Positions 27,471 to 37,600 of a stretch of 64,000 nt of DNA are shown piece after piece. The stretch is taken from positions 930,001-994,000 of the forward strand of contig NZ_CP076642.1 of assembly GCF_019226825.1 (NCBI RefSeq), given 5' to 3'. Position numbers and translations under genes: made by a program. This DNA comes from Vibrio ostreae (lineage in GTDB: Bacteria > Pseudomonadota > Gammaproteobacteria > Enterobacterales > Vibrionaceae). Position 1 is the stretch's first letter, and each line of letters starts with the position of its first letter. The notes below the pieces were generated by a model, which was given only the letters and a program-made list of their open reading frames with translations, was not told where the DNA came from and searched no databases.

Positions 27471-28271
27471 TTACTGTTGAGTCAGGGTTTGTAACACATC
27501 TGACAGAAATAACTGCTCGCCAAACCGGCTGACCAGTTGATGCAGCGTCTGAACCTGGTTCTCAGCCAGACTGCGATGAGAGAACAGCGCCACAGCGCTA
27601 TATTGCGCCAGGAACTCATGCTCCTGCAGACCCGTCATGTCCTCAACACCATCCAGGAAGGTGACGTTATAGCCTTGCTCGGCCCAGGTCAGCGCCCAAA
27701 GCCACGCCAGCACACTGCCCACAGGGTCGAAACTCACCACCAGGCAGCGCCCTTTATGCGCTGCTTTATTTTCCGACTCCATGATGCCCGATAACTTGGT
27801 CAGCATAATCGATTGCAGCAGACCTTTTTGCAGCGAGCGCAGCGGACCTTTTACCTTGTCGACCGCGTCAATCACCGGCAACAAGAACTGACGCTCGACG
27901 ATATCAAGCGGATACTCTTTCATCACGGTCGAAATCACACTTTCAGCCTTACCACGATTGAGCTGCGCCAGAGCACTCAACAGGGCTTCACACTCTTCCA
28001 GTTCCGTTTGAGCCGCTGTCAGCTCACCCGGTTCAAGCAGCGCTCCCTGCAACAACTGGCTGACCTTTCCGATTGAGACACCTTTAAGCAGCCAGTTTTG
28101 AATTTGACGTATCGTCTGAATATCCAGGTCGGTGTACAAACGGTGTCCTTTCTCCGTGCGCTGGGGTTGCACCAGGTTGTAACGACGTTGCCAGGCTCTG
28201 AGCGTGACCGGTTTAACCCCGGTAATTTCTGAGACTTCGCGAATCGCGTACAACTTCTCTTCATAAGCCAT
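27471..28271 (-). CDS. MerR-family regulator of the LitR/CarH-like class
   Basis: The 266-residue protein has an N-terminal MerR winged helix (about 5-70: YAIREVSEITGVKPVTLRAW). A C-terminal helical plus Rossmann-like domain resembles B12-binding light sensors. The cobalamin-ligand DxHxxG motif is absent, so it may not bind B12. In V. cholerae the equivalent MerR (VCA0056) is linked to blue-light responses. It overlaps the upstream ybgA-like gene by 11 bases and probably controls the shared promoter. Confidence 0.85.
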   Translation of the reverse strand: MAYEEKLYAIREVSEITGVKPVTLRAWQRRYNLVQPQRTEKGHRLYTDLDIQTIRQIQNWLLKGVSIGKVSQLLQGALLEPGELTAAQTELEECEALLSALAQLNRGKAESVISTVMKEYPLDIVERQFLLPVIDAVDKVKGPLRSLQKGLLQSIMLTKLSGIMESENKAAHKGRCLVVSFDPVGSVLAWLWALTWAEQGYNVTFLDGVEDMTGLQEHEFLAQYSAVALFSHRSLAENQVQTLHQLVSRFGEQLFLSDVLQTLTQQ

Positions 28272-29214
28272 AACGTAATTTCAACTCCTGAGGATGAGGA
28301 TCCAGATAACGCTGTTTACTCAGGTACGCATCCGGATACATGGATAAATAGTGTTTAATCAGCGTCAGGGGTGCCAGCAGCGGCAAGGTGCCGAGACGAT
28401 AATCATGGATCAGACCCGCCAGTTCTGATTTCTGCTCGGCATTCAGAGAGCGCTTGAAGTAGCCTTGCAGATGCATCAGCACATTCGTATGGTTTTTGCG
28501 GCTGGCACGATGTGACAGCGCCTGCATAAGGCCCAAGCGGTATTCACGCACAAACTCTTGCGGATCATGATGACTGACATTGGCCACCAGCCTGCCCAAC
28601 GCCCGGTAAGAGAGCGGATGATGAGCCATAAGCGACAATTTATAGCGGGAATGGAAGTCGACCACTTTGCCTGCGCTCGGCTTATCACCCATGCTCTGAT
28701 AGAAATCATGCAGGCAGAACACCCGGGTAATAAAGTTTTCGCGCAATACAGGATCATTGAGCCGGCCATCTTCTTCAATCGGCAGCCAAGGCATCGCCTC
28801 TTTCAATTTCTGAGTGTAAAGTCCGACGCCCTCTTTTTCCGCGCCATGCTCTTTATACACTTTAACTTTCTCCATCCCGCAGGTAGGCGACTTGGCGCAG
28901 ACAATGTATCCCCGTAGCTGCTCGTGCTGCAGCTCAGCAATTTTCTGCTCAGAGTAGGCCAGCAGGCCAGCCGTGTGATCACGACTCGGGTCTTTGGTCT
29001 CAACCAGAGCGATACGCTCTTGATCCGAAATCAGCCGGATAGTCGGGCGGGGAACAGGTAATCCCATGCCTACCTCCGGACAAACCGCAACAAACTCAAA
29101 GTACGGAGCAAGCTCGTCGGTCACAAACCGGCTCTTTTTATGCCCAGAGTCAAAACGCACCCGCTCCCCCAGCACACAGGAGCTGATTCCGACTCGAATA
29201 CCTTGCGATTCCAT
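28261..29214 (-). CDS. YbgA-like protein with DUF523 and DUF1722 domains
   Basis: The start at 29214 is set by GGAGG six bases upstream. The roughly 317-residue protein has an N-terminal DUF523 domain (VGISSCVLGERVRFD, CPEVGMGLPVPR, CAKSPTCGMEKV) with several conserved Cys. A C-terminal DUF1722 domain contains FHSRYKLSLMAHHP. The activity is unknown. It is the first gene of the photolyase operon, a pairing common in gamma-proteobacteria. Confidence 0.88.
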   Translation of the reverse strand: MESQGIRVGISSCVLGERVRFDSGHKKSRFVTDELAPYFEFVAVCPEVGMGLPVPRPTIRLISDQERIALVETKDPSRDHTAGLLAYSEQKIAELQHEQLRGYIVCAKSPTCGMEKVKVYKEHGAEKEGVGLYTQKLKEAMPWLPIEEDGRLNDPVLRENFITRVFCLHDFYQSMGDKPSAGKVVDFHSRYKLSLMAHHPLSYRALGRLVANVSHHDPQEFVREYRLGLMQALSHRASRKNHTNVLMHLQGYFKRSLNAEQKSELAGLIHDYRLGTLPLLAPLTLIKHYLSMYPDAYLSKQRYLDPHPQELKLRYGL

Positions 29215-29228
29215 ACTGGCCTCCAAAT

Positions 29229-29298
29229 TGTACAATTAAAAACTTTGTATAAGATATAGCATAACTGCTAAAGGTTATACAAACAAATTTCTTGTACA
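29229..29298 (-). promoter_or_regulatory. Two TRTACA-N11-TGTAYA dyads in the photolyase operon promoter
   Basis: TGTACA-N11-TGTATA at 29229-29251 and TATACA-N11-TGTACA at 29276-29298 are copies of one dyad, arranged symmetrically within 90 bases of the ybgA-like start. The form is close to operators described for LitR-type light-responsive MerR proteins. Binding by the MerR encoded in the same operon is inferred. Confidence 0.55.
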
Positions 29299-29652
29299 AA
29301 AAATTCGGTCTGATGTGTTTGCATCATCCCCGTTTCCATCCAGACAACGCGGGTTGCCAGTTTGCAAATATCGCGGTTGAATCCTTCGATATAGAGCCAA
29401 TCGATAGGCAGCAAATCGATTACGTTAGCACTTTCAACATAAATAGTTATCAAAGTAATTCATTCTCGATTACCAACACCATTTTGTGACCAACATCGCA
29501 AGGATCCTTGCTATTACTGATTAGTATTGCCACAACAAATCATTCATGAGTCAACAATATAGGTAATTACACTTTCACGATCGGTAACCACACCTTCATG
29601 TCAGTGAATTAATCTCAGTTGACGAAAGACTGTCCAACTTTGGAGAACAACA

Positions 29653-30363
29653 ATGGCCACCCCACACATTAATGCCGAAACCGGTGATTTTGCAGAAACC
29701 GTGCTGATGCCAGGTGATCCCCTGCGTGCAGAATTCATCGCGCAAACCTATCTCGATGACGTAAAAAAGGTCTGCGATGTACGTAATATGTTTGGTTACA
29801 CAGGCACTTACAAAGGTAAGAAAGTGTCGGTAATGGGACATGGTATGGGCATTCCGTCCTGCAGCATTTACGTGCATGAACTGATCGCAGAATTCGGCGT
29901 GAAAAACATCATTCGTATTGGTAGCTGTGGCGCGGTGCGTGATGATGTCAAACTGATGGATGTGGTCATTGGCATGGGCGCGTCGACCGATTCCAAAGTA
30001 AACCGCATTCGTTTCAGCGGTCATGATTTTGCCGCAATCGCCGACTACGACTTACTGGAAACGGCGGTTAATCAGGCGCGAGCTCAGAATGTTGCGATTA
30101 AAGTAGGGAACGTCTTTTCCGCCGACCTGTTCTATACCCCGGAACCTGAAATCTTTGAAAAGATGAAGAAACTGGGCATCCTGGGTGTAGATATGGAAGC
30201 GGCCGGCATCTACGGTGTGGCCGCCGAACTGGGCGCACGTGCACTGACTATTCTGACTGTATCCGATCATATCCTGCGCGGTGAAAAACTCAGCGCAGAG
30301 GATCGTCAGAAATCTTTCCATGACATGATGCAGGTCGCACTGGAAACGGCGATCAACATCTAA
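29653..30363 (+). CDS. deoD: DeoD, purine nucleoside phosphorylase
   Basis: The 236-residue protein is a hexameric-type [23 protein letters not shown] at the start, [20 protein letters not shown] and VSDHILRGE with the catalytic Asp. It phosphorolyses purine (deoxy)nucleosides for salvage in the cytoplasm. A GGAGAACA ribosome site precedes the ATG. A dyad (CCGCCACTGT / ACAGTGGCGG, 30384-30408) follows the stop and may end the transcript. Confidence 0.97.
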   Translation: MATPHINAETGDFAETVLMPGDPLRAEFIAQTYLDDVKKVCDVRNMFGYTGTYKGKKVSVMGHGMGIPSCSIYVHELIAEFGVKNIIRIGSCGAVRDDVKLMDVVIGMGASTDSKVNRIRFSGHDFAAIADYDLLETAVNQARAQNVAIKVGNVFSADLFYTPEPEIFEKMKKLGILGVDMEAAGIYGVAAELGARALTILTVSDHILRGEKLSAEDRQKSFHDMMQVALETAINI

Positions 30364-30432
30364 GGTAAATTCAACTTATCTCACCGCCACTGTAATTAAC
30401 AGTGGCGGCTGACAAACTCCGAGGGGGCGATC

Positions 30433-31901
30433 GTGTCTTACGACCAATTACCGGTGGATGCGGATGGTCTGCAACTTAACTTTTGTAAAACATTGGCGTG
30501 TGACAACTTTGGATTAAGTGATGCTGAACGTTATATTCTGCAACGCGCAAACCCCAAGCGTCCTACCATGGTTTGTCGTGAATGTGGCGCCTTCCCCCCT
30601 TACTTAACAATCGCGAAGTACTCAACGAGCTGCACCGTCTGCGCCAGTTGCACAGTGACGGCCTGCCCGCGTGTCGCCAGTCTGAGTGCGCTAATTTCGG
30701 CCTGTCGGTTCATACCCATAAGCACTTGTATCACGCTTTTGGTTACAGTGGTGATCGTCAGCGTTACCGCTGCAAAACCTGCCAGTCGACGTTTGTCGAT
30801 AAATGGTCGGGAGCCAATCACAAACTCCAGGTGCAGGAAACCCTGCTCGGCCTGCTGTTTACTGGCTACTCAGTGCGCGAAATCTGCCGTAAATTAAACA
30901 TTAATCCTAAAACCTTCTATGACCATGTCGACCACATCGCCAGTCGTTGCCGGCGCAAACTGGCCGTCATGGATGCACGCTGGATTAATCACACCGACAG
31001 CTATCAATTTGCGTCACGCTTTATGCCGCTGCAACCGCACAGTAATAATGGCGCGCTGTGGATAACGACCGGTGACGCTCGTAGCGGCTACATTTTGTGC
31101 CAACATGTCAATTACTCCGCCGATGAAGAGCCACAAGGCCCGGTGGATCACGACCCGTATGCCTTTCCGGCCCGGTTTGTGTCCCGTCAGCAGTCCGCTG
31201 AAGCCAGTCTGGAGAGTGAGCCGCCTTCTCCGCATCTGCGTCAACGTATCGATCAGAAATACCAAACCATTCTAGCCCGCACCAATGTGGAAGATCCGAT
31301 GGGCAATCTGACCCGTTTTCAGTATCCATCCAAAGGTGCTTTGATTCACCCGCCGTATACTGCCTACGCGCACTATCTGCATTTGTTGGATATGTGTAAT
31401 GAGAACAAGCGGATAACTCTCTATATGCCGCAGGATCCTCTGCTGCGCTCGGCAGCACTCAGCGTTTGTCTACCACGAATCAGAACCAACCGTGTGGATC
31501 TGATGTATGTGGAGGAAGACAGCCAGTGGATCAGCGGCCACAAGTTTGAAAAAGTCGACATCGTACTTATGGGATGGTGGCGTGACCGCTGGGCAATCAC
31601 TCATCAGCAATCAGGCAGCAAAGGCATCTGTTATCTGGCCGGCGATAACCCAGAGCCAACGTACTGGCTGGAGCAAGCCTCAATCCGCCAGATTGAATTT
31701 TATCAGCAGCGCTTCCAACTGCTGTTCGATGGCTTTATCAACGAGCCAAGACGCAAACTCAGACCGGGCGGGCTGCTGCCGTTACTGGACATTTTCCGTG
31801 CCTGGCATAACCTCTGTTATCAGGATAAACACGGCTTTACCGCGGCTCAAAACCTGGGCGTAACACAACACCCCCTTACATTAAAAGAACTTTTGTCCTA
31901 A
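30433..31901 (+). pseudogene. Transposase-like zinc-ribbon/HTH protein, frameshifted
   Basis: A GTG start at 30433 (GAGGGGG upstream) opens a frame that reads to VCRECGAFPP. The protein then continues in another frame as LLNNREVLNELHRL to 31901. One C missing from the C6 run at 30594-30599 accounts for the shift. The restored protein would be about 489 residues, with paired Cys motifs (CRECG, CRQSEC, YRCKTCQSTF), an HTH (REICRKLNINPKTFYDHV) and a segment WITTGDARSGYIL like the first catalytic strand of DDE transposases. No terminal inverted repeats are visible, so it looks domesticated. Confidence 0.7.
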
Positions 31902-32068
31902 ACTTTCGGCGAATTCCCAAACGTAAATTTGTGAACTATGGTCAATAAATACAGTGACTCATTGTAAAATAACTAAAATTGTTGCACTAATACGTTTGAA
32001 GTCATGTCGGCATTTTACCCGGAGAAATTCGGCCAACTGCTGACCACAACGCCAAGGATCTCATCAGT

Positions 32069-33556
32069 TTGGATAAAAACCACTACCTAATCGATCTTGA
32101 ACTCGACCAATTGCGCAATAAATTTGAATCAGAACCCCAGCAGACACTGCTGGTGGCTGAGCAGTGTCTGGTGCGTTCAAAACAACTCGATTACTCCGAT
32201 GGTATTATCCAGGCACTGATTATTCTCTCCCGTTGCCACTGGCTTGAGCACAATCACGGCCAGGGGCTGAAAACCATCAAACAGGCGCTCAGTTACCAGA
32301 ACAGCCTGGACACCGATGATTATGTTCCCGAAATATTGCATATCCACGCCTTACATTTCTGGGGACAAGCAAAGTTCTACACTGCACAACAGTTTTGGAT
32401 CAATGCCCTTGAGCAGGCCGCACTGGTCGATGAACATGGCATTATGATCGAGTGTCTGATCGGTTTGGGTAATGTCTGGCGAACGACCGGCGAGCATAAA
32501 CTGGCCGCTTCAACCCATGAGCTGGCCGTCAAGGTCGCCAACAACACGCGCATTCACTGGCTGGAAGGCAAAGCCCGCATTTTATGGGCCTGGGATCTCT
32601 ACCTGCTCAATCAGTTTGTCGACATGCTAACTGTACTTGATGGTGCTGAAGAAGCACTGCAAGGTCATCAGGACCGCACCTGGCAGGCTGAAGTGTGGGA
32701 TTTCAGAGCATTAGCTTTACTCGGGCTGGAAAGGCTCAGTGATGCCGATGAAGCCACCCAACGCGCGCATGATCTGGCGGTCAAACACGATTTAGTCTGG
32801 ATGACCGCTCACTCCTACATCAGCCGTGCACGACTGGAGATGCTACGCCATAATCTGGACGAGGCGACTCGGCTGCTGCATGCCGCCGAACGCTCAGCCG
32901 ACGATGCCGATAACCGGGAATTGTTGGCACAAATCTGTTATCAACAATCTTTAATCGCCGAAGAACGCGGTGACTACCAAAGCGCCTTGCGGGCATTTCG
33001 TCATTATCGTCTCCACTCGACCCGCATGCTACGGGAGCAGACGGTACAAATCGGGCTCGATAAAGCTCGTATGTCCAAAGATCAGCTTGAGCAGCGCGCC
33101 AGAAAGCTGATTAACCGCATCCGCACCCAGTTCGAATACGACCCGGAAAAGCATCTGTCCAATATGGTGTCAGAAACCTACTGGTGGGAACAATTAGTTC
33201 AGTTCAAAGCGGAGCTGAACCATGCCAATCACTCGGTGATTACCATTTTGCATCCGGATCCCTACTTTCTCGACATTTGTACCGAGCTGGTACACACCTT
33301 GTGTGCTTCACAGGACTTGTTGTCAAGACTGAGCACTCATCGGCTGGGACTGCTGGTAAAAGAAAAAGACCGCGCCGCAGACAAGCTCTATCAGACCTTG
33401 CAACAGATGATCGACATCTATCCCTGGCAGCGTAAAGGGCTGCATCACGAGATGCCGGATATTCAGCTGTACGATATTCTCAGTTTTCCATTTACCCTAG
33501 AGCAGTTAGAACAGATACAAACACAGGAAAAGTCGTATGGAAGTCCTACTCAATAA
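32069..33556 (+). CDS. TPR protein with a decayed GGDEF-like C-terminal domain
   Basis: A TTG start at 32069 with AAGGAT upstream gives 495 residues. Residues about 20-350 are helical TPR-type repeats with no signal peptide. The C-terminal 130 residues align in pattern with a GGDEF domain (SVITILHPDPYFLDICTEL, then LSRLSTHRLGLLV) but lack the GGDEF motif and metal ligands. It overlaps the next gene, a true TPR-GGDEF protein, by 20 bases, so the two are co-translated and probably work together. Confidence 0.75.
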   Translation: MDKNHYLIDLELDQLRNKFESEPQQTLLVAEQCLVRSKQLDYSDGIIQALIILSRCHWLEHNHGQGLKTIKQALSYQNSLDTDDYVPEILHIHALHFWGQAKFYTAQQFWINALEQAALVDEHGIMIECLIGLGNVWRTTGEHKLAASTHELAVKVANNTRIHWLEGKARILWAWDLYLLNQFVDMLTVLDGAEEALQGHQDRTWQAEVWDFRALALLGLERLSDADEATQRAHDLAVKHDLVWMTAHSYISRARLEMLRHNLDEATRLLHAAERSADDADNRELLAQICYQQSLIAEERGDYQSALRAFRHYRLHSTRMLREQTVQIGLDKARMSKDQLEQRARKLINRIRTQFEYDPEKHLSNMVSETYWWEQLVQFKAELNHANHSVITILHPDPYFLDICTELVHTLCASQDLLSRLSTHRLGLLVKEKDRAADKLYQTLQQMIDIYPWQRKGLHHEMPDIQLYDILSFPFTLEQLEQIQTQEKSYGSPTQ

Positions 33557-35120
33557 AATTCAGGACGCGGGACTGGACGCCACGTCGGTCACGGGCGAAG
33601 GTGCGATCATTTTCTGGAATCATGTACGTAAGCATATTGCGACCACACCGGAAGAAAAAGCCCTGTGTCTGATATTCAGTGCAGAATGCCGCGCTGAACT
33701 CAATCAGTTAGCCCAAAGCAGCGAGGAGTTGCGTTCGGCACTGAAACTATTAGCAGCCAGTCATGACTATGAACTTATCCTGTCACTGAAAAACAGCCTC
33801 AGTGAACGTTTGATTGAACTTGGCGACTACTCCGCGGCACTGACAGAGTATATTTCTGCGTCGGGCCTGGCGGTGGAACACAGCCTGATTGACGACTACG
33901 TGCTGGCCGTGCTGGGCATGGGTAGCTTATGCGATGACTATGGCGATCATACCCGGGCACTGCGCTACTACCAGAAAATAGACGGGATTGATCATGCCAT
34001 CTCCAGCCGCTCTTTACGGCTGAGGTACAAGCTGAATATGTTGGGCTGCTATCTGCATCTGCATCGCTACACCGCCGCCAACGATTTGATTAAAGAGTGC
34101 GAAGAGCTGAGTATTCTGGTCAACGACAAAAATCTCGCCGGACAAATCCTGCTTTATCGGGCTACGTTATATCGCCAGCAGAATAAACTGGAGCTGGCGA
34201 TAGCGACTCTGGGCAGCGTCGCGAACCAGGTCGGTCAGGTGCATTCATTGTGGCTTTCCGTCATGCTGAGAATCGAAAAAGCCTACTGCTTGCTGCAGTT
34301 AGATAAGTATCAGTACGCCACTTTGGTACTGCAGGCAACGGAAAAACGCCTGCCAACCAAGATCACCTCGGTGCTTGAACAACGCCTTTATCGTGCATTC
34401 AGCCAAATCAGCGAGCAGCAGGGACAGTTTAAAACGGCACTGGCTTATGAGAAGAAAGGCTTTCGCATAGAATCCGATCTGATGAAACAGATCCCGATCG
34501 GCGAACTGGGCTCGCCGCAACTGCGCCGCTTATCTCGCTTTGAACTGCAACTGAAACTCATCTTATCTGAACTGGAAAACCGCGAGCTCAAAGAAACCAC
34601 AGAGAATCAGAAACATGCCGTGGCGCAATTGCAGCAAGACGTCTACACCGATCCGATGACCAAGCTGCACAATCGGCGCTGGCTGGATAGCAAACTCAAA
34701 GATCTGCTGCTCAACGTAACACCATTCGCCTTTCTGGTCGTCGATATCGACCATTTTAAATCGATTAATGATGAACTCAGCCATCTGGTCGGGGATAGTG
34801 CTATTGTCAGTGTCTCATCCGAACTGGCGCGCTATTTCCGTTTTCGTAATGCGTCATGTGTTCGTTTTGGTGGCGAAGAATTCCTGGTGATTATCGAAAA
34901 TGCGACTCTCGAACAAGCCCATGGCCATGCGGAAATGTTTCGCGAACGCATTAACCAGTTTGATTGGGAAAGTATTCTTGGTGAGCGCCGCCTGACCGTC
35001 AGTATCGGCGTCACTCTGCATCGAGAGGGTGAAAACACCCAACGCACTTTCTATCGTGCCGACAAAGCGCTGTATCGCGCCAAAGCCAACGGCCGTAATC
35101 AGGTCTGCACGGAGAACTGA
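33537..35120 (+). CDS. TPR-GGDEF diguanylate cyclase
   Basis: The 527-residue protein has N-terminal TPR repeats (about 40-340), a short coiled segment (LENRELKETTENQKHAVAQL) and a C-terminal GGDEF domain (about 360-520). The active loop is RFGGEEF and DIDHFKSIND carries the metal ligands, so cyclase activity is expected. It has no membrane segment. It makes c-di-GMP, probably controlled by a ligand or partner through the TPRs. It overlaps the upstream decayed paralogue. A hairpin follows the stop. Confidence 0.9.
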   Translation: MEVLLNKIQDAGLDATSVTGEGAIIFWNHVRKHIATTPEEKALCLIFSAECRAELNQLAQSSEELRSALKLLAASHDYELILSLKNSLSERLIELGDYSAALTEYISASGLAVEHSLIDDYVLAVLGMGSLCDDYGDHTRALRYYQKIDGIDHAISSRSLRLRYKLNMLGCYLHLHRYTAANDLIKECEELSILVNDKNLAGQILLYRATLYRQQNKLELAIATLGSVANQVGQVHSLWLSVMLRIEKAYCLLQLDKYQYATLVLQATEKRLPTKITSVLEQRLYRAFSQISEQQGQFKTALAYEKKGFRIESDLMKQIPIGELGSPQLRRLSRFELQLKLILSELENRELKETTENQKHAVAQLQQDVYTDPMTKLHNRRWLDSKLKDLLLNVTPFAFLVVDIDHFKSINDELSHLVGDSAIVSVSSELARYFRFRNASCVRFGGEEFLVIIENATLEQAHGHAEMFRERINQFDWESILGERRLTVSIGVTLHREGENTQRTFYRADKALYRAKANGRNQVCTEN

Positions 35121-35128
35121 ATCCTCCC

Positions 35129-35148
35129 GGCGAGCGCAACGCTCGCCA
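35129..35148 (+). terminator. Hairpin after the TPR-GGDEF pair
   Basis: GGCGAGCG-caa-CGCTCGCC, strong stem with only a weak T-rich tail. Confidence 0.6.
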
Positions 35149-35224
35149 ACCTCTTAGCCTGGACTGATTGCACCCGGCGCCCTTATTCCCCAAAGCCCTT
35201 TTATGCAATCAATTTGAGCCGCTA

Positions 35225-36415
35225 TCAGCTCCAGCGCAGGATGCGCACTTCGTTGCCTTCCTGCGGCTGACCAGGAATATTGAGAGAGAGCAGGAAAGAA
35301 ACTCCGGCCATCGCAGCCCCGATCAGAAATACCGCGGCTGGCGAAACCAGCCACAGCAGACCAAAGGTCACCGGAATCACGACCGCTGCGATGTGGTTAA
35401 TCGTAAACGACACACCCGCAGTAGAGGCCATATCAGCCGGATCAGCAATTTTCTGGAAATAGGTTTTCACCGCCAGCGCCAGCGCAAAAAACAGATGGTC
35501 AACCACGTACAGGCCCGCAGCCCAATGAGCATCAGTCACGAAAGCATAGCTAACAAACACACAAATCAGCCCAAGGTACTCAAACATTAGTGCTTTGCGT
35601 TCGCCAACAATGCCAATAAAACGACCAATACGCTTAGCAAACAGGAAGTTGAACACATAGTTGATCAAAAATAGCAGGGTAATATCAGCCGCCGAATAGC
35701 CAAATTTTTCCACCATCAGAAAACCGGCAAACACGGTAAATATCTGACGCCGTGCGCCACTCATAAAAGTCAGCGCATAGTAAAGCCAGTAGCGTTTACG
35801 CAGCACCAGTTTCTTGTTCTGCGGTGTCTTAGCCTGAAATTCAGGAAACAGTAATGCGATGGCAATCACCAACACCAAACCGGTCCCTCCTGTGATGCCA
35901 TATACCCATTTGTAACTGAGCTGTAATTGCTCCAGCATCACCCAGACAACGCCATAGGTGATGAGGGAAGCCAACGCGCCAACCGAGATAAATTTACCCA
36001 GCATTTCCGGCGCTTCTTCTTTAGTCAGCCATTGCAGCGAGAGGGACTGTTTTAATGTTTCAAAATAGTGGAATCCGATCGACATGATCAAAGTGGTAAA
36101 CAACAGTCCGGTCAGAGTCGGGAACCATCCGGTCATGGTCACTCCGAAAGTGAGCATCGCCAGCGCGATGATCATAAAACGCTGTTCACGAATGAACAGC
36201 AGAACAAAGATGGCGGTGAAGGCGAGAAAGCCCGGAATTTCACGCACACTTTGCAGCAAGCCGATGTCTGCACCATTAAACTGCGCTTGCTCAACCGCAA
36301 AATTGTTGAGCAGAGCCATCCAGCTGGAAAATGCAATCGGCACGATAATCGAAATTATCAGCAGAAAATTTTCAGGAGTTCGCCAATTTTTAGCTTCCAT
36401 GGGTATTATTATCAT
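35225..36415 (-). CDS. MFS transporter
   Basis: The protein of about 396 residues has twelve predicted membrane segments in two halves around a basic loop (TPQNKKLVLRKRYW). The N-terminal ATG could be 36415 or 36400; neither has a strong ribosome site at good distance. The substrate is unknown. It is convergent to the TPR-GGDEF genes and divergent from the next gene. Confidence 0.85.
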   Translation of the reverse strand: MIIIPMEAKNWRTPENFLLIISIIVPIAFSSWMALLNNFAVEQAQFNGADIGLLQSVREIPGFLAFTAIFVLLFIREQRFMIIALAMLTFGVTMTGWFPTLTGLLFTTLIMSIGFHYFETLKQSLSLQWLTKEEAPEMLGKFISVGALASLITYGVVWVMLEQLQLSYKWVYGITGGTGLVLVIAIALLFPEFQAKTPQNKKLVLRKRYWLYYALTFMSGARRQIFTVFAGFLMVEKFGYSAADITLLFLINYVFNFLFAKRIGRFIGIVGERKALMFEYLGLICVFVSYAFVTDAHWAAGLYVVDHLFFALALAVKTYFQKIADPADMASTAGVSFTINHIAAVVIPVTFGLLWLVSPAAVFLIGAAMAGVSFLLSLNIPGQPQEGNEVRILRWS

Positions 36416-36540
36416 CCTAGCGTTTAACAGGCGGCCAGTTTACCTAAACTTCTGTGCACTGTAACCTTTCTGTAGCACAACATTAACACCAATACCTGTT
36501 GAACGAACGCTGACATCATACCTGACTGCCGAGGACTGCT

Positions 36541-37521
36541 ATGCATATCCGATTTGCTACTGCCAATCTGCTCAATTATCTGGCGCCGCCGAACGCGTTT
36601 TATGACTTTAACAATATTTACGAAGCTGGCCAGTGGCAGCAGAAACAAGCCTGGCTAAATCGTAAACTCGCCGCGCTGAATGCCGATGTGATTGGTTTCC
36701 AGGAAGTATTCACGCCAGAGGCTCTGCAACAGCAAGTGACGGAGTTGGGGTACCCTTATTTCGCGGTGGTCGATCAACCCAAAATCAGCGATGGCTACAT
36801 TTATTCATCGCCTGTCGTCGCGATTGCCTCGCGTTTCGAACTGATCGAGGTCAAGCAGATCGATGTGACGGTGGAGGGGTTCAGTTTTCAACGTCAGCCG
36901 CTACGTGCAACCCTCATCCATCCGGCGCTCGGCCTGGTGGATGTGTATGTGGTGCATTTTAAATCCCAACGTTCAATGCTGGAAAGCGAGGAAGACGCCA
37001 GGTTGGTTGATGCCTGGCAAACAGAGCTCTACGGACGCTGGCAATCCGCGATGCAACGAGGACAAGAGGCGCATCTGCTTCATCAGGCCATGGTGCAGCG
37101 CAAACGCCAGTATGGCCATCCCATGGTACTGATGGGCGATTTCAACCAGGTGCTAAGCAGCATGGAATTCAATGCGCTGCGCGCGACTCATCGTTTCCGC
37201 CAGCCTGATACTTTTGCACCTTTACTGCCCTATCATCTGCACGACAGTTGGGAGCTCTTTAGCCATAGTCACGCAGGAGCACGGAAACCGACCCATTACA
37301 GTGGCGCCAGTGGTCAGGTGCTCGACTATATCCTGCTCAGCAGCGACTTTACCCAGGACGCCGACCATCCGGTGGCAACCGTGGTCGATTATCATGTGGA
37401 AGATCACCATCTGGTCAATCCGCACTCAGAAGCCGACCGCTTTGCCAGCGATCACGCCCTGGTTGCCGTGACCTTGCAGTGCGCTAAAACCATAGCCGGG
37501 AATAGCGAGTTGCCGCTTTAA
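36541..37521 (+). CDS. Endonuclease/exonuclease/phosphatase-fold protein
   Basis: The 326-residue protein follows the EEP pattern. It has RFATANLLN at the N-terminus, VIGFQEVF with the metal-binding Glu, YVVHFKSQRS, MGDFNQV and the final FASDHALVAV with the catalytic His. Members hydrolyse phosphodiester or phosphate esters; the substrate is not evident. No signal peptide is visible, so it is probably cytoplasmic. Confidence 0.88.
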   Translation: MHIRFATANLLNYLAPPNAFYDFNNIYEAGQWQQKQAWLNRKLAALNADVIGFQEVFTPEALQQQVTELGYPYFAVVDQPKISDGYIYSSPVVAIASRFELIEVKQIDVTVEGFSFQRQPLRATLIHPALGLVDVYVVHFKSQRSMLESEEDARLVDAWQTELYGRWQSAMQRGQEAHLLHQAMVQRKRQYGHPMVLMGDFNQVLSSMEFNALRATHRFRQPDTFAPLLPYHLHDSWELFSHSHAGARKPTHYSGASGQVLDYILLSSDFTQDADHPVATVVDYHVEDHHLVNPHSEADRFASDHALVAVTLQCAKTIAGNSELPL

Positions 37522-37600
37522 ATAATAATGAGCGCTATCACTGCCCGGTTCACCTTAAAGCATCGCAAGGCGGACAGCATTGATCCTTGCCCCAGGCAGA

